A stretch of 64,000 bases of DNA from Microbacterium proteolyticum (GTDB lineage: Bacteria; Actinomycetota; Actinomycetes; Actinomycetales; Microbacteriaceae). The notes under the pieces are model-generated. The model did no database searches. It was not told where the DNA came from and saw only the letters and a program-made list of their open reading frames with translations. This document shows, in pieces, positions 40,229-49,634 of this stretch. Positions within the stretch are counted from its first letter, which is position 1. Every line of letters begins with the position of its first letter. Where the stretch lies: assembly GCF_014192415.1 (NCBI RefSeq), contig NZ_JACHXY010000001.1, forward strand, positions 124,001-188,000. Reading direction: 5' to 3'. The translations under genes were made by a program, and so were the position numbers.

Positions 40229-42739
40229 TCAGTCGCGGATGGCGGCGCCGAAACGCTCGGCGGCCACGGCGACGCCGGCGAGCTTGGCATCCGTCGCCTC
40301 GGCCGCGGTGAGCGTGCGGTCGTCGGCGCGGAACCGCAGCGCGAACGTCAGGCTCTTCGAGCCCTCGGCGAGACCGGGGCCGCGATAGTCGTCGACCAGA
40401 CGCGCGCCCTCGAGGAGCGGCGCGCCACCCTCGATGAGCGCCGCGCGCACGGCACCGGCCGCCACGTCGAGCGGCACGGTGACCGAGACGTCCTGCGTCG
40501 CCGCGGGGAAGCCCGACAGCGAGGCGGCGACCACGCGGGCCTGCGCGAGGTCGAGAACCGCATCGAGGTCGAGCTCGGCGACCAGCACCCGGCCGGGCAG
40601 GTCGGCGCCGGCTGCGACCGTGGGAAGCAGCTCCCCGATGTAGCCGATGTCGTGTCCCGCCGCGAGCACGCGGGCGGTCCGGCCCGGGTGCAGGGCGGCG
40701 CGCTGGGCCTGCACGAGGCCGATGTCGAGCCCGGCTGCGGCGGTCAGGACGCGCACGGCGTCGACGGCGTCGGCGAGGTCGGCGGCCACGGCCGGCTGCC
40801 CGGGCTGCTTGGGCACCGTGTGTCCCGTGAGCAGCACGGCGACGTGGCGGCGCTGCGGCGGGATCGAGGCGTCGAGTGCGGTCAGGGTCGCGGCATCCGG
40901 ACGCACCGCCAACGGAGGCACCGATGCGGTGCCGTACTGCACGCCGGGCTTGGGCAGGAACACCGTGCCGACCTCGAACAGGGCCAGGTCGACGATGCCG
41001 CGCGAGACGTTGCGGTGCGCCACCTGCAGCAGAGCCGGCACGAGGGAGCGGCGGAGGAACGGCGACAAGCCGTCGAGCGGGTTGGCGAGCTTCACGCTCG
41101 GCAACGTGTCACCCGAGGGCGAGCCGTGCAGGGCGTTCTGCTCTTCTGTGGTGAAGGGGAAGGACGGCGTCTCGACGTACCCGGCCGAGGCGAGGGCGTT
41201 CGACACGCGTCGGCGGCCCTGCTGCGCCGCGGTCAGGCCGCGGCCGGAGGGCGGGGTGGGGAGCACCGACGGGATGCGGTCGTAGCCCTCGATCCGGGCC
41301 ACCTCTTCGGCGAGTGTCCACTTGTCGGTCAGGTCGTGGCGCCAGGACGGCGCGGTCACGGCCCAGCCTCCGTCGTGCTGCTCGACGGAGCAGCCGATGA
41401 GGCGCAGCGCCGAAACGGTCTCGTCGTCGGTGTAGTCGACGCCGATCAGCCCCGACACGAAGCCCGTGGGGAGCGTGATCGGCTCGCGTCGGTAGGTCGA
41501 CGACAGCGACCCACCGAGCTCGGTGTCGAGCGTGCCGCCAGCGAGTTCGACCATCAGCGACGCGACGCGTTCCGCGGCGACGTAGGGCACGAGCGGGTCG
41601 ACGCCGCGCTCGAAGCGGCGCGAGGCCTCCGACGGAAGCCTGTGCCGACGGGCGGTACGGGCGATCGACACCTGGTCGAAGGTCGCCGCCTCGATGAGCA
41701 CGTTGCGCGTCGCAGCGCCCATCTCGGTGGGACCGCCCCCCATGACGCCGGCGAGACCGATCGGGCCGGACTCGTCGGTGATCAGAAGATCCTCGGCGTG
41801 AAGCGTGCGGACCTGACCGTCGAGGGTCTCGAGCTTCTCGCCCTGCGCCGCGCGGCGCACGGTGATGCCGCCCTGCAGGCGGTCGAGGTCGTAGCCGTGG
41901 ATGGGCTGCCCGAGCTCGAGCATGACGTAGTTGGTGATGTCGATGAGCACCCCGAGCGAGCGGATGCCGGCCAGCGACAGCCGCGTGATCATCCACGGCG
42001 GCGTCGGGCGCGACGGATCGACGTCACGCACGATGCGGGCGACGAACTCCGTGGCGCCGTCACGGCCCCGGATGGGAGCCTCGTCGGCGACGGCGATCGA
42101 GAAGCCCGACGGCGTGCGCGAGACGGCCTCGTCGTGGCCGATGCCGGGATCACGGAAGGCGGCACCCGTCGCGTGCGAGTACTCGCGGGCGACACCGCGC
42201 AACGACAGGGCGTAGCCGCGGTCGGGTGTGACGTTGATCTCGACGGCGAGGTCGTCGAGGCCCAGCAGCGCGATGGCATCCGTTCCCACCGGCGCGTCGA
42301 TCCCGAGGTCGATCAGACGCAGGATGCCGGAGTGCTCGCTGCCGAGCCCGAGCTCTTTCGCCGAGGCGATCATGCCGTCGGACACGTGGCCGTAGGTCTT
42401 GCGGGCGGCGATCGGGAACGGCCCGGGGAGCACGGAGCCGGGCAGCGTCACCACGACCTTGTCGCCCTCGAAGAAGTTGCCGGCGCCGCAGACGACGCCG
42501 CGCACGCCCCCGTTCTCGGCACCGACGTCGACCTGGCACCAACGGATGGTCTTGCCGTTGGACTGCGGCTCGGGGGTGAACTCCTTCACCTCGCCGACGA
42601 CGATGGGGCCGGACAGCTCGAAGCGGTGCACGTCCTCTTCTTCGAAGCCGACCGACACGAGGGCGGCGAGGACGTCGTCGGGCGTGGCTTCGGCGGGTAC
42701 GTCGACGTACTCGCGCAACCAGGAGAGCGGGACGCGCAT
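40229..42739 (-). CDS. pheT: Phenylalanyl-tRNA synthetase beta subunit
   Basis: 836 residues. Domain order: N-terminal EMAP/tRNA-binding domain (about 40-155), B5 and B3/B4 editing regions (GREPI... THSRTDPNAASLASER-like central block reads EASRRFERGVDPLVPYVAAERVASLM), catalytic-like core, and the C-terminal FDX-ACB domain (about 740-836, LSGFPAATQDVSVTVPLDV). It forms the alpha2-beta2 enzyme with PheS. Its ATG overlaps the pheS stop by one base (ATGA-like TGATG). Confidence 0.97.
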   Translation of the reverse strand: MRVPLSWLREYVDVPAEATPDDVLAALVSVGFEEEDVHRFELSGPIVVGEVKEFTPEPQSNGKTIRWCQVDVGAENGGVRGVVCGAGNFFEGDKVVVTLPGSVLPGPFPIAARKTYGHVSDGMIASAKELGLGSEHSGILRLIDLGIDAPVGTDAIALLGLDDLAVEINVTPDRGYALSLRGVAREYSHATGAAFRDPGIGHDEAVSRTPSGFSIAVADEAPIRGRDGATEFVARIVRDVDPSRPTPPWMITRLSLAGIRSLGVLIDITNYVMLELGQPIHGYDLDRLQGGITVRRAAQGEKLETLDGQVRTLHAEDLLITDESGPIGLAGVMGGGPTEMGAATRNVLIEAATFDQVSIARTARRHRLPSEASRRFERGVDPLVPYVAAERVASLMVELAGGTLDTELGGSLSSTYRREPITLPTGFVSGLIGVDYTDDETVSALRLIGCSVEQHDGGWAVTAPSWRHDLTDKWTLAEEVARIEGYDRIPSVLPTPPSGRGLTAAQQGRRRVSNALASAGYVETPSFPFTTEEQNALHGSPSGDTLPSVKLANPLDGLSPFLRRSLVPALLQVAHRNVSRGIVDLALFEVGTVFLPKPGVQYGTASVPPLAVRPDAATLTALDASIPPQRRHVAVLLTGHTVPKQPGQPAVAADLADAVDAVRVLTAAAGLDIGLVQAQRAALHPGRTARVLAAGHDIGYIGELLPTVAAGADLPGRVLVAELDLDAVLDLAQARVVAASLSGFPAATQDVSVTVPLDVAAGAVRAALIEGGAPLLEGARLVDDYRGPGLAEGSKSLTFALRFRADDRTLTAAEATDAKLAGVAVAAERFGAAIRD

Positions 42740-43779
42740 CAGACCACCATTCCGAACTGCTCGCTGAAGCGCACATCGCCCTCGGCCATGTCGCGCATGT
42801 CTTGCACGTCGCTACGGAACATGAGCGTGCGCTCGATGCCCATGCCGAACGCGAAGCCCGAGTACTCCTCGGGGTCGATGCCGGCGGCTCGCAAGACGTT
42901 GGGGTTCACCATGCCGCAGCCGCCCCACTCGATCCAACGCGCCCCGCCCTTGAAGGTGGGGTGCCACAGGTCGAGTTCGGCGCTGGGCTCGGTGAAGGGG
43001 AAGAAGTTGGCACGGAAGCGTGTCTTGGCCTCGGGTCCGAACAGCACGCGCGCGGCGTGGTCGAGGGTGCCCTTGAGGTGCGCCATCGTGATGTTCTTGT
43101 CGATGACCAGACCCTCGAACTGCGTGAACACCGGCAGGTGCGTCGCGTCGAACTCGTCGGTGCGGTACACCCGGCCCGGGCACAGCACGTAGATGGGCAG
43201 GTCGCGCTCGAGCATCGACCGCACCTGCACGGGGCTCGTGTGCGTGCGCAGTACGAGGTGGCGGGCGACCGGGTCGACGAAGAAGGTGTCCTGCATCTGG
43301 CGGGCGGGGTGGTCGACGTCGAAGTTGAGCGCGTCGAAGTTGAACCACTCGTGTTCGAGCTCGGGGCCTTCGGCGATCTCCCATCCCATGCCGACGAAGA
43401 TGTCGGACACCTGCTCCTGCAGGAGCGAGATCGGATGCCGCGCGCCCACACGCGCGCGCTGCGGCAACGCCGTGACGTCGACGCGCTCGGCCTCGAGCTG
43501 GGCGGCCGTCTCGGCCTCGGCCAGCTCGGCCTCGCGGGCCGCGAGCGCCTGATTCACCCGGCCTCGGGCCTGACCGACGAGCTTGCCGACGGCGGCCTTC
43601 TGGTCGGGGGCGACCTGGCGCATCTGAGCGTTCAGCCGCGCGAGGGCGGACTGCTCACCGGTGTGCGCGGAGCGGGCGGCTTTCAACTCGGCCGTGGTCG
43701 CGGCCGCCGCGATGGCCGCGAGGGCGGCATCGACGGCGGAGGCGACGGCCTCGGGGGTGATCTCGGGTGCGTCGGACAC
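42739..43779 (-). CDS. pheS: Phenylalanyl-tRNA synthetase alpha subunit
   Basis: 346 residues from a GTG. The N-terminal coiled coil (about 1-90) binds tRNA-Phe; the class II core has HPISLLQEQVSDIFVGMGWEIAEGPELEHEWFNFDALN, HTSPVQVRSM, and the motif 3 region FGMGIERTLMFR. It activates Phe with ATP. The start is eight bases from a TAGACT -10 lying just downstream of the gluD terminator, so pheST has its own promoter; no Phe leader peptide is visible. Confidence 0.97.
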   Translation of the reverse strand: MSDAPEITPEAVASAVDAALAAIAAAATTAELKAARSAHTGEQSALARLNAQMRQVAPDQKAAVGKLVGQARGRVNQALAAREAELAEAETAAQLEAERVDVTALPQRARVGARHPISLLQEQVSDIFVGMGWEIAEGPELEHEWFNFDALNFDVDHPARQMQDTFFVDPVARHLVLRTHTSPVQVRSMLERDLPIYVLCPGRVYRTDEFDATHLPVFTQFEGLVIDKNITMAHLKGTLDHAARVLFGPEAKTRFRANFFPFTEPSAELDLWHPTFKGGARWIEWGGCGMVNPNVLRAAGIDPEEYSGFAFGMGIERTLMFRSDVQDMRDMAEGDVRFSEQFGMVV

Positions 43780-43787
43780 GAGATGAG

Positions 43788-43793
43788 AGTCTA
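43788..43793 (-). promoter_or_regulatory. -10 box of pheST
   Basis: TAGACT on the minus strand, eight bases before the pheS GTG (leaderless-type). Confidence 0.45.
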
Positions 43794-43794
43794 C

Positions 43795-43824
43795 CGACGG
43801 GCGGGGGCACTCCCCCGCCCGTCG
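43795..43824 (-). terminator. Hairpin terminator after gluD
   Basis: Perfect 13-bp stem CGACGGGCGGGGG / CCCCCGCCCGTCG with a 4-nt loop, between gluD and pheS. No U-tract. Confidence 0.7.
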
Positions 43825-43848
43825 ACGAGACCGACGCGCGATGTCAGG

Positions 43849-44766
43849 TCACGACGCTGAACCGGGGTCGTTCTTTCCGAAACCACGCTGCGCCACGATG
43901 AGCTCGGTGTCCGTGCCGGTCTGCCCGGCAGGCTCGGCGCCAGCGACCTTGCTGGCCTTGGGCGAGCGGCGCAGGCCGATCTCGACGCGGTGCGCCAGAT
44001 ACGACAGGAGGAGGCACATCGCGACGTAGATGACGCTCGCGACCAGCGCGGCCTGGATCAGCGGTGAGCCGTACTCGCCGTTCGAGCCGAGAAGTCGTGC
44101 GAAGTAGAGCAGTTCGGGGTAGGTGATGATGAAGCCGAGCGCGGTGTCCTTCAGCGTCACGACGAGCTGGGCGATAATGACCGGCAGCATCGCGCGGATC
44201 GCCTGCGGCAGCAAGATGAGCCGCATCACACCGGCCTTCCGCAGACCTACGGCGTACCCGGCCTCGCTCTGTCCTCGGGGCAGGGCTTCGACACCGGCGC
44301 GGATGACCTCGGACAACACCGACCCGTTGTAGAGGACCAGCGCGATCACGACAGCCCAGTACGACGACATCCTGATGCCGATGACGGGGAGGCCGTAGTA
44401 CAGCAGCAGCATGAAGACGAGGACGGGGACGGCGCGGAGGAGCTCGACGGCCCAGCCGACCGGCAGGCGTACCCACCGGTGGTCGGACAGTCGGCCGATG
44501 GCCAGGATGAAGCCGAGGACGAGGGCGCCGACGGCCGCGACGGCGAAGGCTGCGAGGGTCGCCAGGGTCGCCTGACCGAAACGCTCCCAGATCGCGCTGT
44601 AGCTGAATACGTTCCACTTGGCCGCGGAGAACTGACCCGTGTCGATGAAACGCCAGACCACGAAGCCGATGATCGCCGCCACGACGGCGAGCGTCGCGGC
44701 GCCGAGGATGCGGTTGCGCACCCGGGCGCGGGGGCCGGGGACGTCGTAAAGGACGGAGGAGCTCAT
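43849..44766 (-). CDS. gluD: Glutamate-type amino acid ABC transporter permease (GluD-like)
   Basis: 305 residues with five to six membrane segments and the HisM/GlnP-family EAA motif EALPRGQSEAGYAVGLRKAGVMRLILLPQAIR. Length and position as the second permease match GluD of the corynebacterial GluABCD glutamate uptake system. The ATG overlaps the gluC stop by four bases. The charged C-terminal tail (about 265-305) is variable in the family. Confidence 0.9.
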   Translation of the reverse strand: MSSSVLYDVPGPRARVRNRILGAATLAVVAAIIGFVVWRFIDTGQFSAAKWNVFSYSAIWERFGQATLATLAAFAVAAVGALVLGFILAIGRLSDHRWVRLPVGWAVELLRAVPVLVFMLLLYYGLPVIGIRMSSYWAVVIALVLYNGSVLSEVIRAGVEALPRGQSEAGYAVGLRKAGVMRLILLPQAIRAMLPVIIAQLVVTLKDTALGFIITYPELLYFARLLGSNGEYGSPLIQAALVASVIYVAMCLLLSYLAHRVEIGLRRSPKASKVAGAEPAGQTGTDTELIVAQRGFGKNDPGSAS

Positions 44767-45413
44767 CGGGCCACCTTCCACTTCTTCTCGGCCGCGTTCT
44801 GCAGTGCCGCCAGCAGCAGCACGAGAGCGACGAAGACCGCCATCACCAGGACGATGGTCACGAGCTGATTCTCACCGTTCTCGCTCATCGTTGCGCGGAT
44901 GTTGCCGAGGTTCACCACCGAGAATCCCGCGGCGACGGTCGTGTTCTTCAACAGGGCGATGAAGACGCTCATCATCGGGGGGATCACCGAGCGCGTGGCC
45001 TGCGGCAGCACCACGAGGGTCATGACTTGGCCGAAGCCGAGACCGAGGGCTCGGGCAGCCTCCGCCTGACCGACGGGGACGGTGTTGATCCCAGAGCGCA
45101 GCGTTTCGGCGACATACGTCGCCGTGTAGATGCCGAGACCGCAGACGGCCAGCCACAGGAAGCTTCCGCGCGGCACGTCGATCAGCAGCGGCACACAGAA
45201 CGCGAAGAAGAACAGCACCAGCGTCAGCGGGGTGTTGCGGATCCAGTTGACGTAGACGGCACCGACGGCGCGGGCGATCGGCACCGGTGAGACGCGCATC
45301 GCCGCGACGATGAAGCCGAGCACCAGGGCGATGAGTGCTCCGCCGAAGAAGAGCACGACCGTCCCCCATAACGCCTGCGCCCACAGGTCGGGGTAGTCGA
45401 AGATCTGATTCAC
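44763..45413 (-). CDS. gluC: Glutamate-type amino acid ABC transporter permease (GluC-like)
   Basis: 216 residues from a GTG (VNQIFDYPDLWAQALWGTVVLFFGGALI). The EAA motif TVPVGQAEAARALGLGFGQVMTLVVLPQA is present, with five membrane segments. It pairs with GluD to form the membrane channel. In-frame codons upstream of the GTG run through the gluB-gluC hairpin and are unlikely to be translated. Confidence 0.9.
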   Translation of the reverse strand: MNQIFDYPDLWAQALWGTVVLFFGGALIALVLGFIVAAMRVSPVPIARAVGAVYVNWIRNTPLTLVLFFFAFCVPLLIDVPRGSFLWLAVCGLGIYTATYVAETLRSGINTVPVGQAEAARALGLGFGQVMTLVVLPQATRSVIPPMMSVFIALLKNTTVAAGFSVVNLGNIRATMSENGENQLVTIVLVMAVFVALVLLLAALQNAAEKKWKVAR

Positions 45414-45451
45414 CGCACGCTGTCCGTTCTCTGTCGTCGTCTTTCGCGGGT

Positions 45452-45484
45452 GGTGCGGGCGGCGCGCGAGGCGCCGCCCGCACC
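45452..45484 (-). terminator. Strong hairpin between gluB and gluC (attenuator / mRNA-stabilising)
   Basis: Perfect 14-bp stem GGTGCGGGCGGCGC / GCGCCGCCCGCACC with a 5-nt loop, seven bases after the gluB stop. There is no U-tract. Such hairpins after the binding-protein gene usually reduce permease expression and protect the upstream mRNA. Confidence 0.7.
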
Positions 45485-45490
45485 CGGGGA

Positions 45491-46408
45491 TCAGCTGACG
45501 GGGTCGACCGTGGGCTGTTCGCCGGAGACGCCCGAGGCGCCGAGGTTCGCTTCGAAGATGGCCTGCCACGTGGTGCCACCGTCGGTGAACATCGTGTTCA
45601 CGAACTCCTGGAACGCAGCGTCGCCCTTGGCGATACCGACGCCGTAGCGCTCCTCACTGAAGGGCTCACCTGCGATCTTCAGGTTGTCGGGGTCCTGCGC
45701 TGCGTATCCGAGCAGGATGGCCTCGTCGGTGGTCACGGCATCCACTTCACCGTTCTTCAGCTTCTCGACGCACTGCGAGTAGGTGTCGAACTCGACGACC
45801 TGCGCGGGAGTCTGCTCGCGGATGCGCTGGATAGGAGTCGAACCCGTCACCGAGCACACGGTCGTCTCGGCGGTCAGCGAGTCCTTGCCCGTGATGGTGT
45901 CGTTGTCGGCGGCGACGAGAAGTCCCTGGCCCGTGAGGAAGTAGGGTCCGGCGAAAGCAATCTGCTCTTTGCGCTTGTCGGTGATGGAGTACGTACCGAC
46001 GTAGTAGTCGATGTCGCCGTTGATGATGGCCTGCTCGCGGTTCGCGGAGGCGATCGCCTTGTACTCCACCTTCGAGGAGTCGGCGGGGTCGAATCCGAGC
46101 GAGGCGGCGATCCACCGTGCCACGTCGACGTCGAAGCCCTTGCGCTCACCCGTGACGGGGTCAAGGTAGCCGAGGCCGGGCTGGTCTTCCTTCACACCGA
46201 CGACGACCTTGCCGGCAGAGGTGATCTTGTCGAACGTGGGGCTGCCCTCGATGGTCACGTCGGTGGCGACCGCACCGTAGACGGGCTCGTCGCCGGCGCC
46301 GCCTTCGGCGCCGGGAGCCGCGCCGGGGGTGCCGCTGTTGCAGGCCGTCAGGGCCAGCAGGCCGGCGGCGACGATGCTCGCGCCGGCGAGAAAACGTGTC
46401 TTACGCAT
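45491..46408 (-). CDS. gluB: Glutamate ABC transporter substrate-binding lipoprotein
   Basis: 305 residues. Signal peptide MRKTRFLAGASIVAAGLLALTAC with lipobox LTAC, then an SBP_bac_3 domain (VKEDQPGLGYLDPVTGERKGFDVDVARWIA... IAFAGPYFLTGQGLLV). The ligand-binding domain captures glutamate (or related amino acids) outside the membrane. The ATG has AAGGAG as Shine-Dalgarno. It is the most strongly translated member expected in the operon, given its ribosome-binding site and the hairpin downstream. Confidence 0.92.
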   Translation of the reverse strand: MRKTRFLAGASIVAAGLLALTACNSGTPGAAPGAEGGAGDEPVYGAVATDVTIEGSPTFDKITSAGKVVVGVKEDQPGLGYLDPVTGERKGFDVDVARWIAASLGFDPADSSKVEYKAIASANREQAIINGDIDYYVGTYSITDKRKEQIAFAGPYFLTGQGLLVAADNDTITGKDSLTAETTVCSVTGSTPIQRIREQTPAQVVEFDTYSQCVEKLKNGEVDAVTTDEAILLGYAAQDPDNLKIAGEPFSEERYGVGIAKGDAAFQEFVNTMFTDGGTTWQAIFEANLGASGVSGEQPTVDPVS

Positions 46409-46542
46409 GTGATGTCTCCTTAGTTACGTGTGCTGTGCGGATAGATGGGTCTCGGGGGACGGCGCGGCGAAACCCTCGGGGGTGGGGACGCTCGCGCCTC
46501 GGCGAAGAACCTCCTCGTTCGTCGCCGTCATGATGGGTGCCG

Positions 46543-47304
46543 TCAGTGCGTGATGAGCTTCGACAGGAAGTCTTTGGCCCGGTCGGACTGGGGGTTTGTG
46601 AAGAACTGCTCGGGCGCGGCTTGCTCGACGATCTGCCCGTCGGCCATGAACACGACGCGATTGGCGGCCTTGCGGGCGAAGCCCATCTCGTGCGTGACGA
46701 CGATCATCGTCATGCCGTCCTTGGCGAGACCGACCATGACGTCGAGCACCTCGTTGATCATCTCGGGGTCGAGGGCCGAGGTGGGCTCGTCGAAGAGCAT
46801 GACCTTCGGCTTCATCGCCAGTGCGCGCGCGATCGCGACGCGCTGCTGCTGCCCACCCGAGAGCTGTGCGGGGAGCTTGTCGGCCTGGTGCCCGACGCCC
46901 ACGCGATCGAGGAGCGCACGCGCCTCTTTCTCGGCATCCGCCTTCTTCATCTTGCGGACCTTGAGGGGGCCGAGGGTGACGTTCTCGAGGATCGTCAGGT
47001 GCGCGAAGAGGTTGAACGACTGGAAGACCATGCCCACGTCGGCGCGCAGCTCGGCCAGACCCTTCCCCTCTTTGGGAAGCTCCTTGCCGTCGATGCTGAT
47101 GGTGCCGCTCGTGATCGTCTCGAGACGGTTGATCGTGCGGCAGAGAGTGGACTTTCCCGACCCCGAGGGGCCGATGACCACGACGACCTCGCCGCGGTCG
47201 ACGGTGAGGTCGATGTCTTTGAGCGCCTGGAACTGCCCGTAGTGCTTCTGGACGTCGGAGACGACGACAAGCGGCTCGGAGGTCGTCGGGGGAACGGATG
47301 CCAT
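46543..47304 (-). CDS. gluA: Amino acid ABC transporter ATP-binding protein
   Basis: 253 residues. Walker A GPSGSGKSTLC, signature LSGGQQQRVAIAR, Walker B VMLFDEPTSALDPEM and H-loop VTHEMG are intact; MVFQSFNLFAHLTILENV is the Q-loop region typical of polar amino acid (HisP/GlnQ) importers. It is the first gene of gluABCD and starts six bases after a TAGTGT -10 (leaderless-type). Confidence 0.94.
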   Translation of the reverse strand: MASVPPTTSEPLVVVSDVQKHYGQFQALKDIDLTVDRGEVVVVIGPSGSGKSTLCRTINRLETITSGTISIDGKELPKEGKGLAELRADVGMVFQSFNLFAHLTILENVTLGPLKVRKMKKADAEKEARALLDRVGVGHQADKLPAQLSGGQQQRVAIARALAMKPKVMLFDEPTSALDPEMINEVLDVMVGLAKDGMTMIVVTHEMGFARKAANRVVFMADGQIVEQAAPEQFFTNPQSDRAKDFLSKLITH

Positions 47305-47310
47305 GCCCCC

Positions 47311-47316
47311 ACACTA
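47311..47316 (-). promoter_or_regulatory. -10 box of gluABCD
   Basis: TAGTGT on the minus strand, separated by GGGGGC (six bases) from the gluA ATG. Confidence 0.45.
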
Positions 47317-47379
47317 TGAGGGCGACGCGCCGCCGACCACCTTCCGACGCGCGCCTTAACCGTTCTGTAACAGCCGCTG

Positions 47380-48177
47380 TCAGCGCGCCCGCTGGGCGAA
47401 TGCCGTCTCGTAGAGGCACACGCTGGCTGCCGTGGCGAGGTTGAGCGACTCGGCGCGACCGTAGATCGGAAGCCGCAGCGCCAGGTCGGCACGAGCGAGG
47501 GCTTCGTCATCGAGACCCCGCGCCTCGTTGCCGAACAACCACGCGGTCGGCTCGGCGAGCACCTCGCGCGACGCGAGGAAGTCGTCCCCGCCGACATCGG
47601 CGGCGACGACGCGAAGACCCGCCTCGTGTACGCGCTCCACCACGTCGGCGAGTTCCAGATCGACGGCCACCGGGAGGTGGAACAGCGACCCCGTCGTCGA
47701 GCGGACGACCTTCGGGTTGTAGGGGTCGACGGTGCGTCCGGTGAGGATGACGGCATCCGCCCCCGCCGCGTCCGCGGCGCGGATGATGGTGCCGAGGTTG
47801 CCCGGGTCGCGGACCTCCTCGCAGATCGCGATGAGCCGCGGGCCTGCCGCGAGCACGTCCTTCAGCGCCGTGGGCGCCTGCCGCGCCACCGCGACGATGC
47901 CCTGCGGCGTCACGGTGTCGGCCATGGCATCCAGCACGGCCTCCGTCGTGTACTGCAGATCGACACCGGCCTGCTCGGCGGCGTCGCGCACATCGACGTG
48001 CTTCTCGAGGGCCGTGGGGGTGGCGTACACCTCGAGGACCGTCTCGGGGGCCCACGCGAGGGCCTCCCGTGCCGCCTGGGGGCCCTCGAGCAGGAAGAGT
48101 CCGGTCTCCTGACGGGCGGCGCGCTTGCTCAGTTTGGCCACGGCGCGTACCCGCGGCGAACGGGGGTTCTCCAGCAC
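47380..48177 (-). CDS. TrmH/SpoU family RNA 2'-O-methyltransferase
   Basis: 265 residues from a GTG ([40 protein letters not shown]). An N-terminal SpoU substrate-binding domain precedes the SPOUT knot with the three motifs [41 protein letters not shown] and [21 protein letters not shown]. It 2'-O-methylates an rRNA or tRNA ribose; the site is not readable. It follows the infC-rpmI-rplT terminator on the same strand and is probably a separate unit. Confidence 0.92.
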   Translation of the reverse strand: MLENPRSPRVRAVAKLSKRAARQETGLFLLEGPQAAREALAWAPETVLEVYATPTALEKHVDVRDAAEQAGVDLQYTTEAVLDAMADTVTPQGIVAVARQAPTALKDVLAAGPRLIAICEEVRDPGNLGTIIRAADAAGADAVILTGRTVDPYNPKVVRSTTGSLFHLPVAVDLELADVVERVHEAGLRVVAADVGGDDFLASREVLAEPTAWLFGNEARGLDDEALARADLALRLPIYGRAESLNLATAASVCLYETAFAQRAR

Positions 48178-48296
48178 GCCCTCAGTGTATGGCTCCCCCG
48201 GTATGCACACCGGGTGCCGCGCGGACGCCGCGCCAGGATGCCGCGCCGTGCGCAGCACGATGGCGACGCGGACCCGCCCGGGCGCGCACACAGCAG

Positions 48297-48327
48297 AACG
48301 GGCGCCCTCGCGAGGAGGGCGCCCGTT
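48297..48327 (-). terminator. Terminator of infC-rpmI-rplT
   Basis: Perfect 13-bp stem AACGGGCGCCCTC / GAGGGCGCCCGTT with a GCGAG loop, 19 bases after the rplT stop; TTCTGCTGTG follows on the minus strand. Confidence 0.75.
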
Positions 48328-48345
48328 CCGGGAAGAAGACGCGGG

Positions 48346-48729
48346 TTACGCGGACTTCGGCGCGTTGACGTCGCTGGGCAGGGCCGCCTTGGCGGTCTGC
48401 ACGAGCGAGGCGAACACGGCGGGCTCGTTCACCGCGAGCTCAGCGAGCATGCGACGGTCGACCTGCACACCCGCGAGGCCGAGGCCCTGGATGAAGCGGT
48501 TGTACGTGAGGCCGTTCTGACGGGATGCCGCGTTGATGCGCTGGATCCACAGACGACGGAAGTCGCCCTTGCGCTTGCGACGGTCGCGGTACGCGTAGAC
48601 CAGGGAGTGGGTGACCTGCTCCTTGGCCTTGCGGTACAGGCGCGAACGCTGACCGCGGTAACCGGAGGCGCGCTCCAGGATGACGCGACGCTTCTTGTGG
48701 GCGTTTACTGCCCGCTTGACTCTAGCCAT
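48346..48729 (-). CDS. rplT: 50S ribosomal protein L20
   Basis: 127 residues: [50 protein letters not shown] is unmistakable L20. The basic N-terminal helix binds 23S rRNA during early 50S assembly. Third gene of infC-rpmI-rplT, with the usual gene order and a length of about 120-130. Confidence 0.98.
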   Translation of the reverse strand: MARVKRAVNAHKKRRVILERASGYRGQRSRLYRKAKEQVTHSLVYAYRDRRKRKGDFRRLWIQRINAASRQNGLTYNRFIQGLGLAGVQVDRRMLAELAVNEPAVFASLVQTAKAALPSDVNAPKSA

Positions 48730-48758
48730 TTCTGTTTCTTCCTAACGTGCGTCGGCGC

Positions 48759-48953
48759 TCAGAGACCGAGGAGCTTCTTGGCGACCTTCGAGTCGCCCTT
48801 GGCCAGGACCTGCTCCTGGTTCAGGCGGCGGGTGCGCTTCGAGGCTTTGCCTTCGAGGTTGTGGCGCATGCCGGCCTGCTGCTTCATGAGCTTGCCGCTA
48901 CCGGTGAGCTTGAAGCGCTTCTTGGCGCCCGAGTGGGTCTTCTGCTTCGGCAT
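48759..48953 (-). CDS. rpmI: 50S ribosomal protein L35
   Basis: 64 residues, [44 protein letters not shown], the normal L35 sequence and size. It lies 29 bp upstream of rplT and 48 bp downstream of infC in the conserved translation operon. Confidence 0.98.
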   Translation of the reverse strand: MPKQKTHSGAKKRFKLTGSGKLMKQQAGMRHNLEGKASKRTRRLNQEQVLAKGDSKVAKKLLGL

Positions 48954-49001
48954 CTGTCTTCCTTCGTTGGTCTTCCCGGCGGAGCGGGAGTCTGGGGAGC
49001 T

Positions 49002-49628
49002 CTACTCGGCGGGGGCCGAGGAGGGGGTTTCTTCCGAGTCCGAGTCGCCGCGAGCGGCGCTGCGCGCCGCTTCACGGTTCGCCGCGCGCTGGGCGTTCTG
49101 CTCGGTCTTGACCTCGGACTTGTTCTTGTGAGGTGCGACCACCATCACCATGTTTCGGCCGTCGATCGTGGGGTTCGACTCGACGGTGCCGAACTCGGCG
49201 ACGTCTTCCGCGAACTTGCGGAGCAGACGCACACCCTGCTCGGGACGCGACTGCTCGCGACCGCGGAACAGGATCATGGCCTTCACCTTGTCGCCCGCCT
49301 GAAGGAAGCCCTCGGCGCGCTTGAGCTTGGTGATGTAGTCGTGGGCCTCGATCTTCAGACGGAACCGGACCTCTTTGAGGACGGTGTTCGCCTGGTTACG
49401 ACGCGTCTCTTTGGCCTTCTGTGCGGCCTCGTACTTGAACTTGCCGTAATCCATGATCTTGACCACGGGCGGCTTCGAGCTCGGCGCAACCTCGACCAGG
49501 TCGAGGTCCGCTTCCTGGGCCAGGCGCAGCGCAGCTTCGATGCGGACGATGCCGACCTGCTCGCCGTTGGGTCCGACGAGACGGACCTCCGGGACTCGGA
49601 TGCGCTCGTTGGTGCGGGGATCGCTGAT
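49002..49628 (-). CDS. infC: Translation initiation factor IF-3
   Basis: 208 residues. The N-terminal domain ([49 protein letters not shown]) and C-terminal domain ([48 protein letters not shown]) are complete, with an acidic tail. No ATG/GTG/TTG lies in front of the conserved [10 protein letters not shown]; the reading frame shows ATC AGC GAT with GAGGAG six bases before the ATC. A non-AUG (ATC) start is therefore the best reading, as expected for IF-3, which discriminates against such codons and thereby limits its own synthesis. Confidence 0.95.
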   Translation of the reverse strand: MSDPRTNERIRVPEVRLVGPNGEQVGIVRIEAALRLAQEADLDLVEVAPSSKPPVVKIMDYGKFKYEAAQKAKETRRNQANTVLKEVRFRLKIEAHDYITKLKRAEGFLQAGDKVKAMILFRGREQSRPEQGVRLLRKFAEDVAEFGTVESNPTIDGRNMVMVVAPHKNKSEVKTEQNAQRAANREAARSAARGDSDSEETPSSAPAE

Positions 49629-49634
49629 GCGGAA

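Noticed and set aside
43780..43848. Phenylalanine leader peptide before pheS
   Set aside because: The 69-bp gap holds only a terminator hairpin and a promoter; no short Phe-rich reading frame is present.
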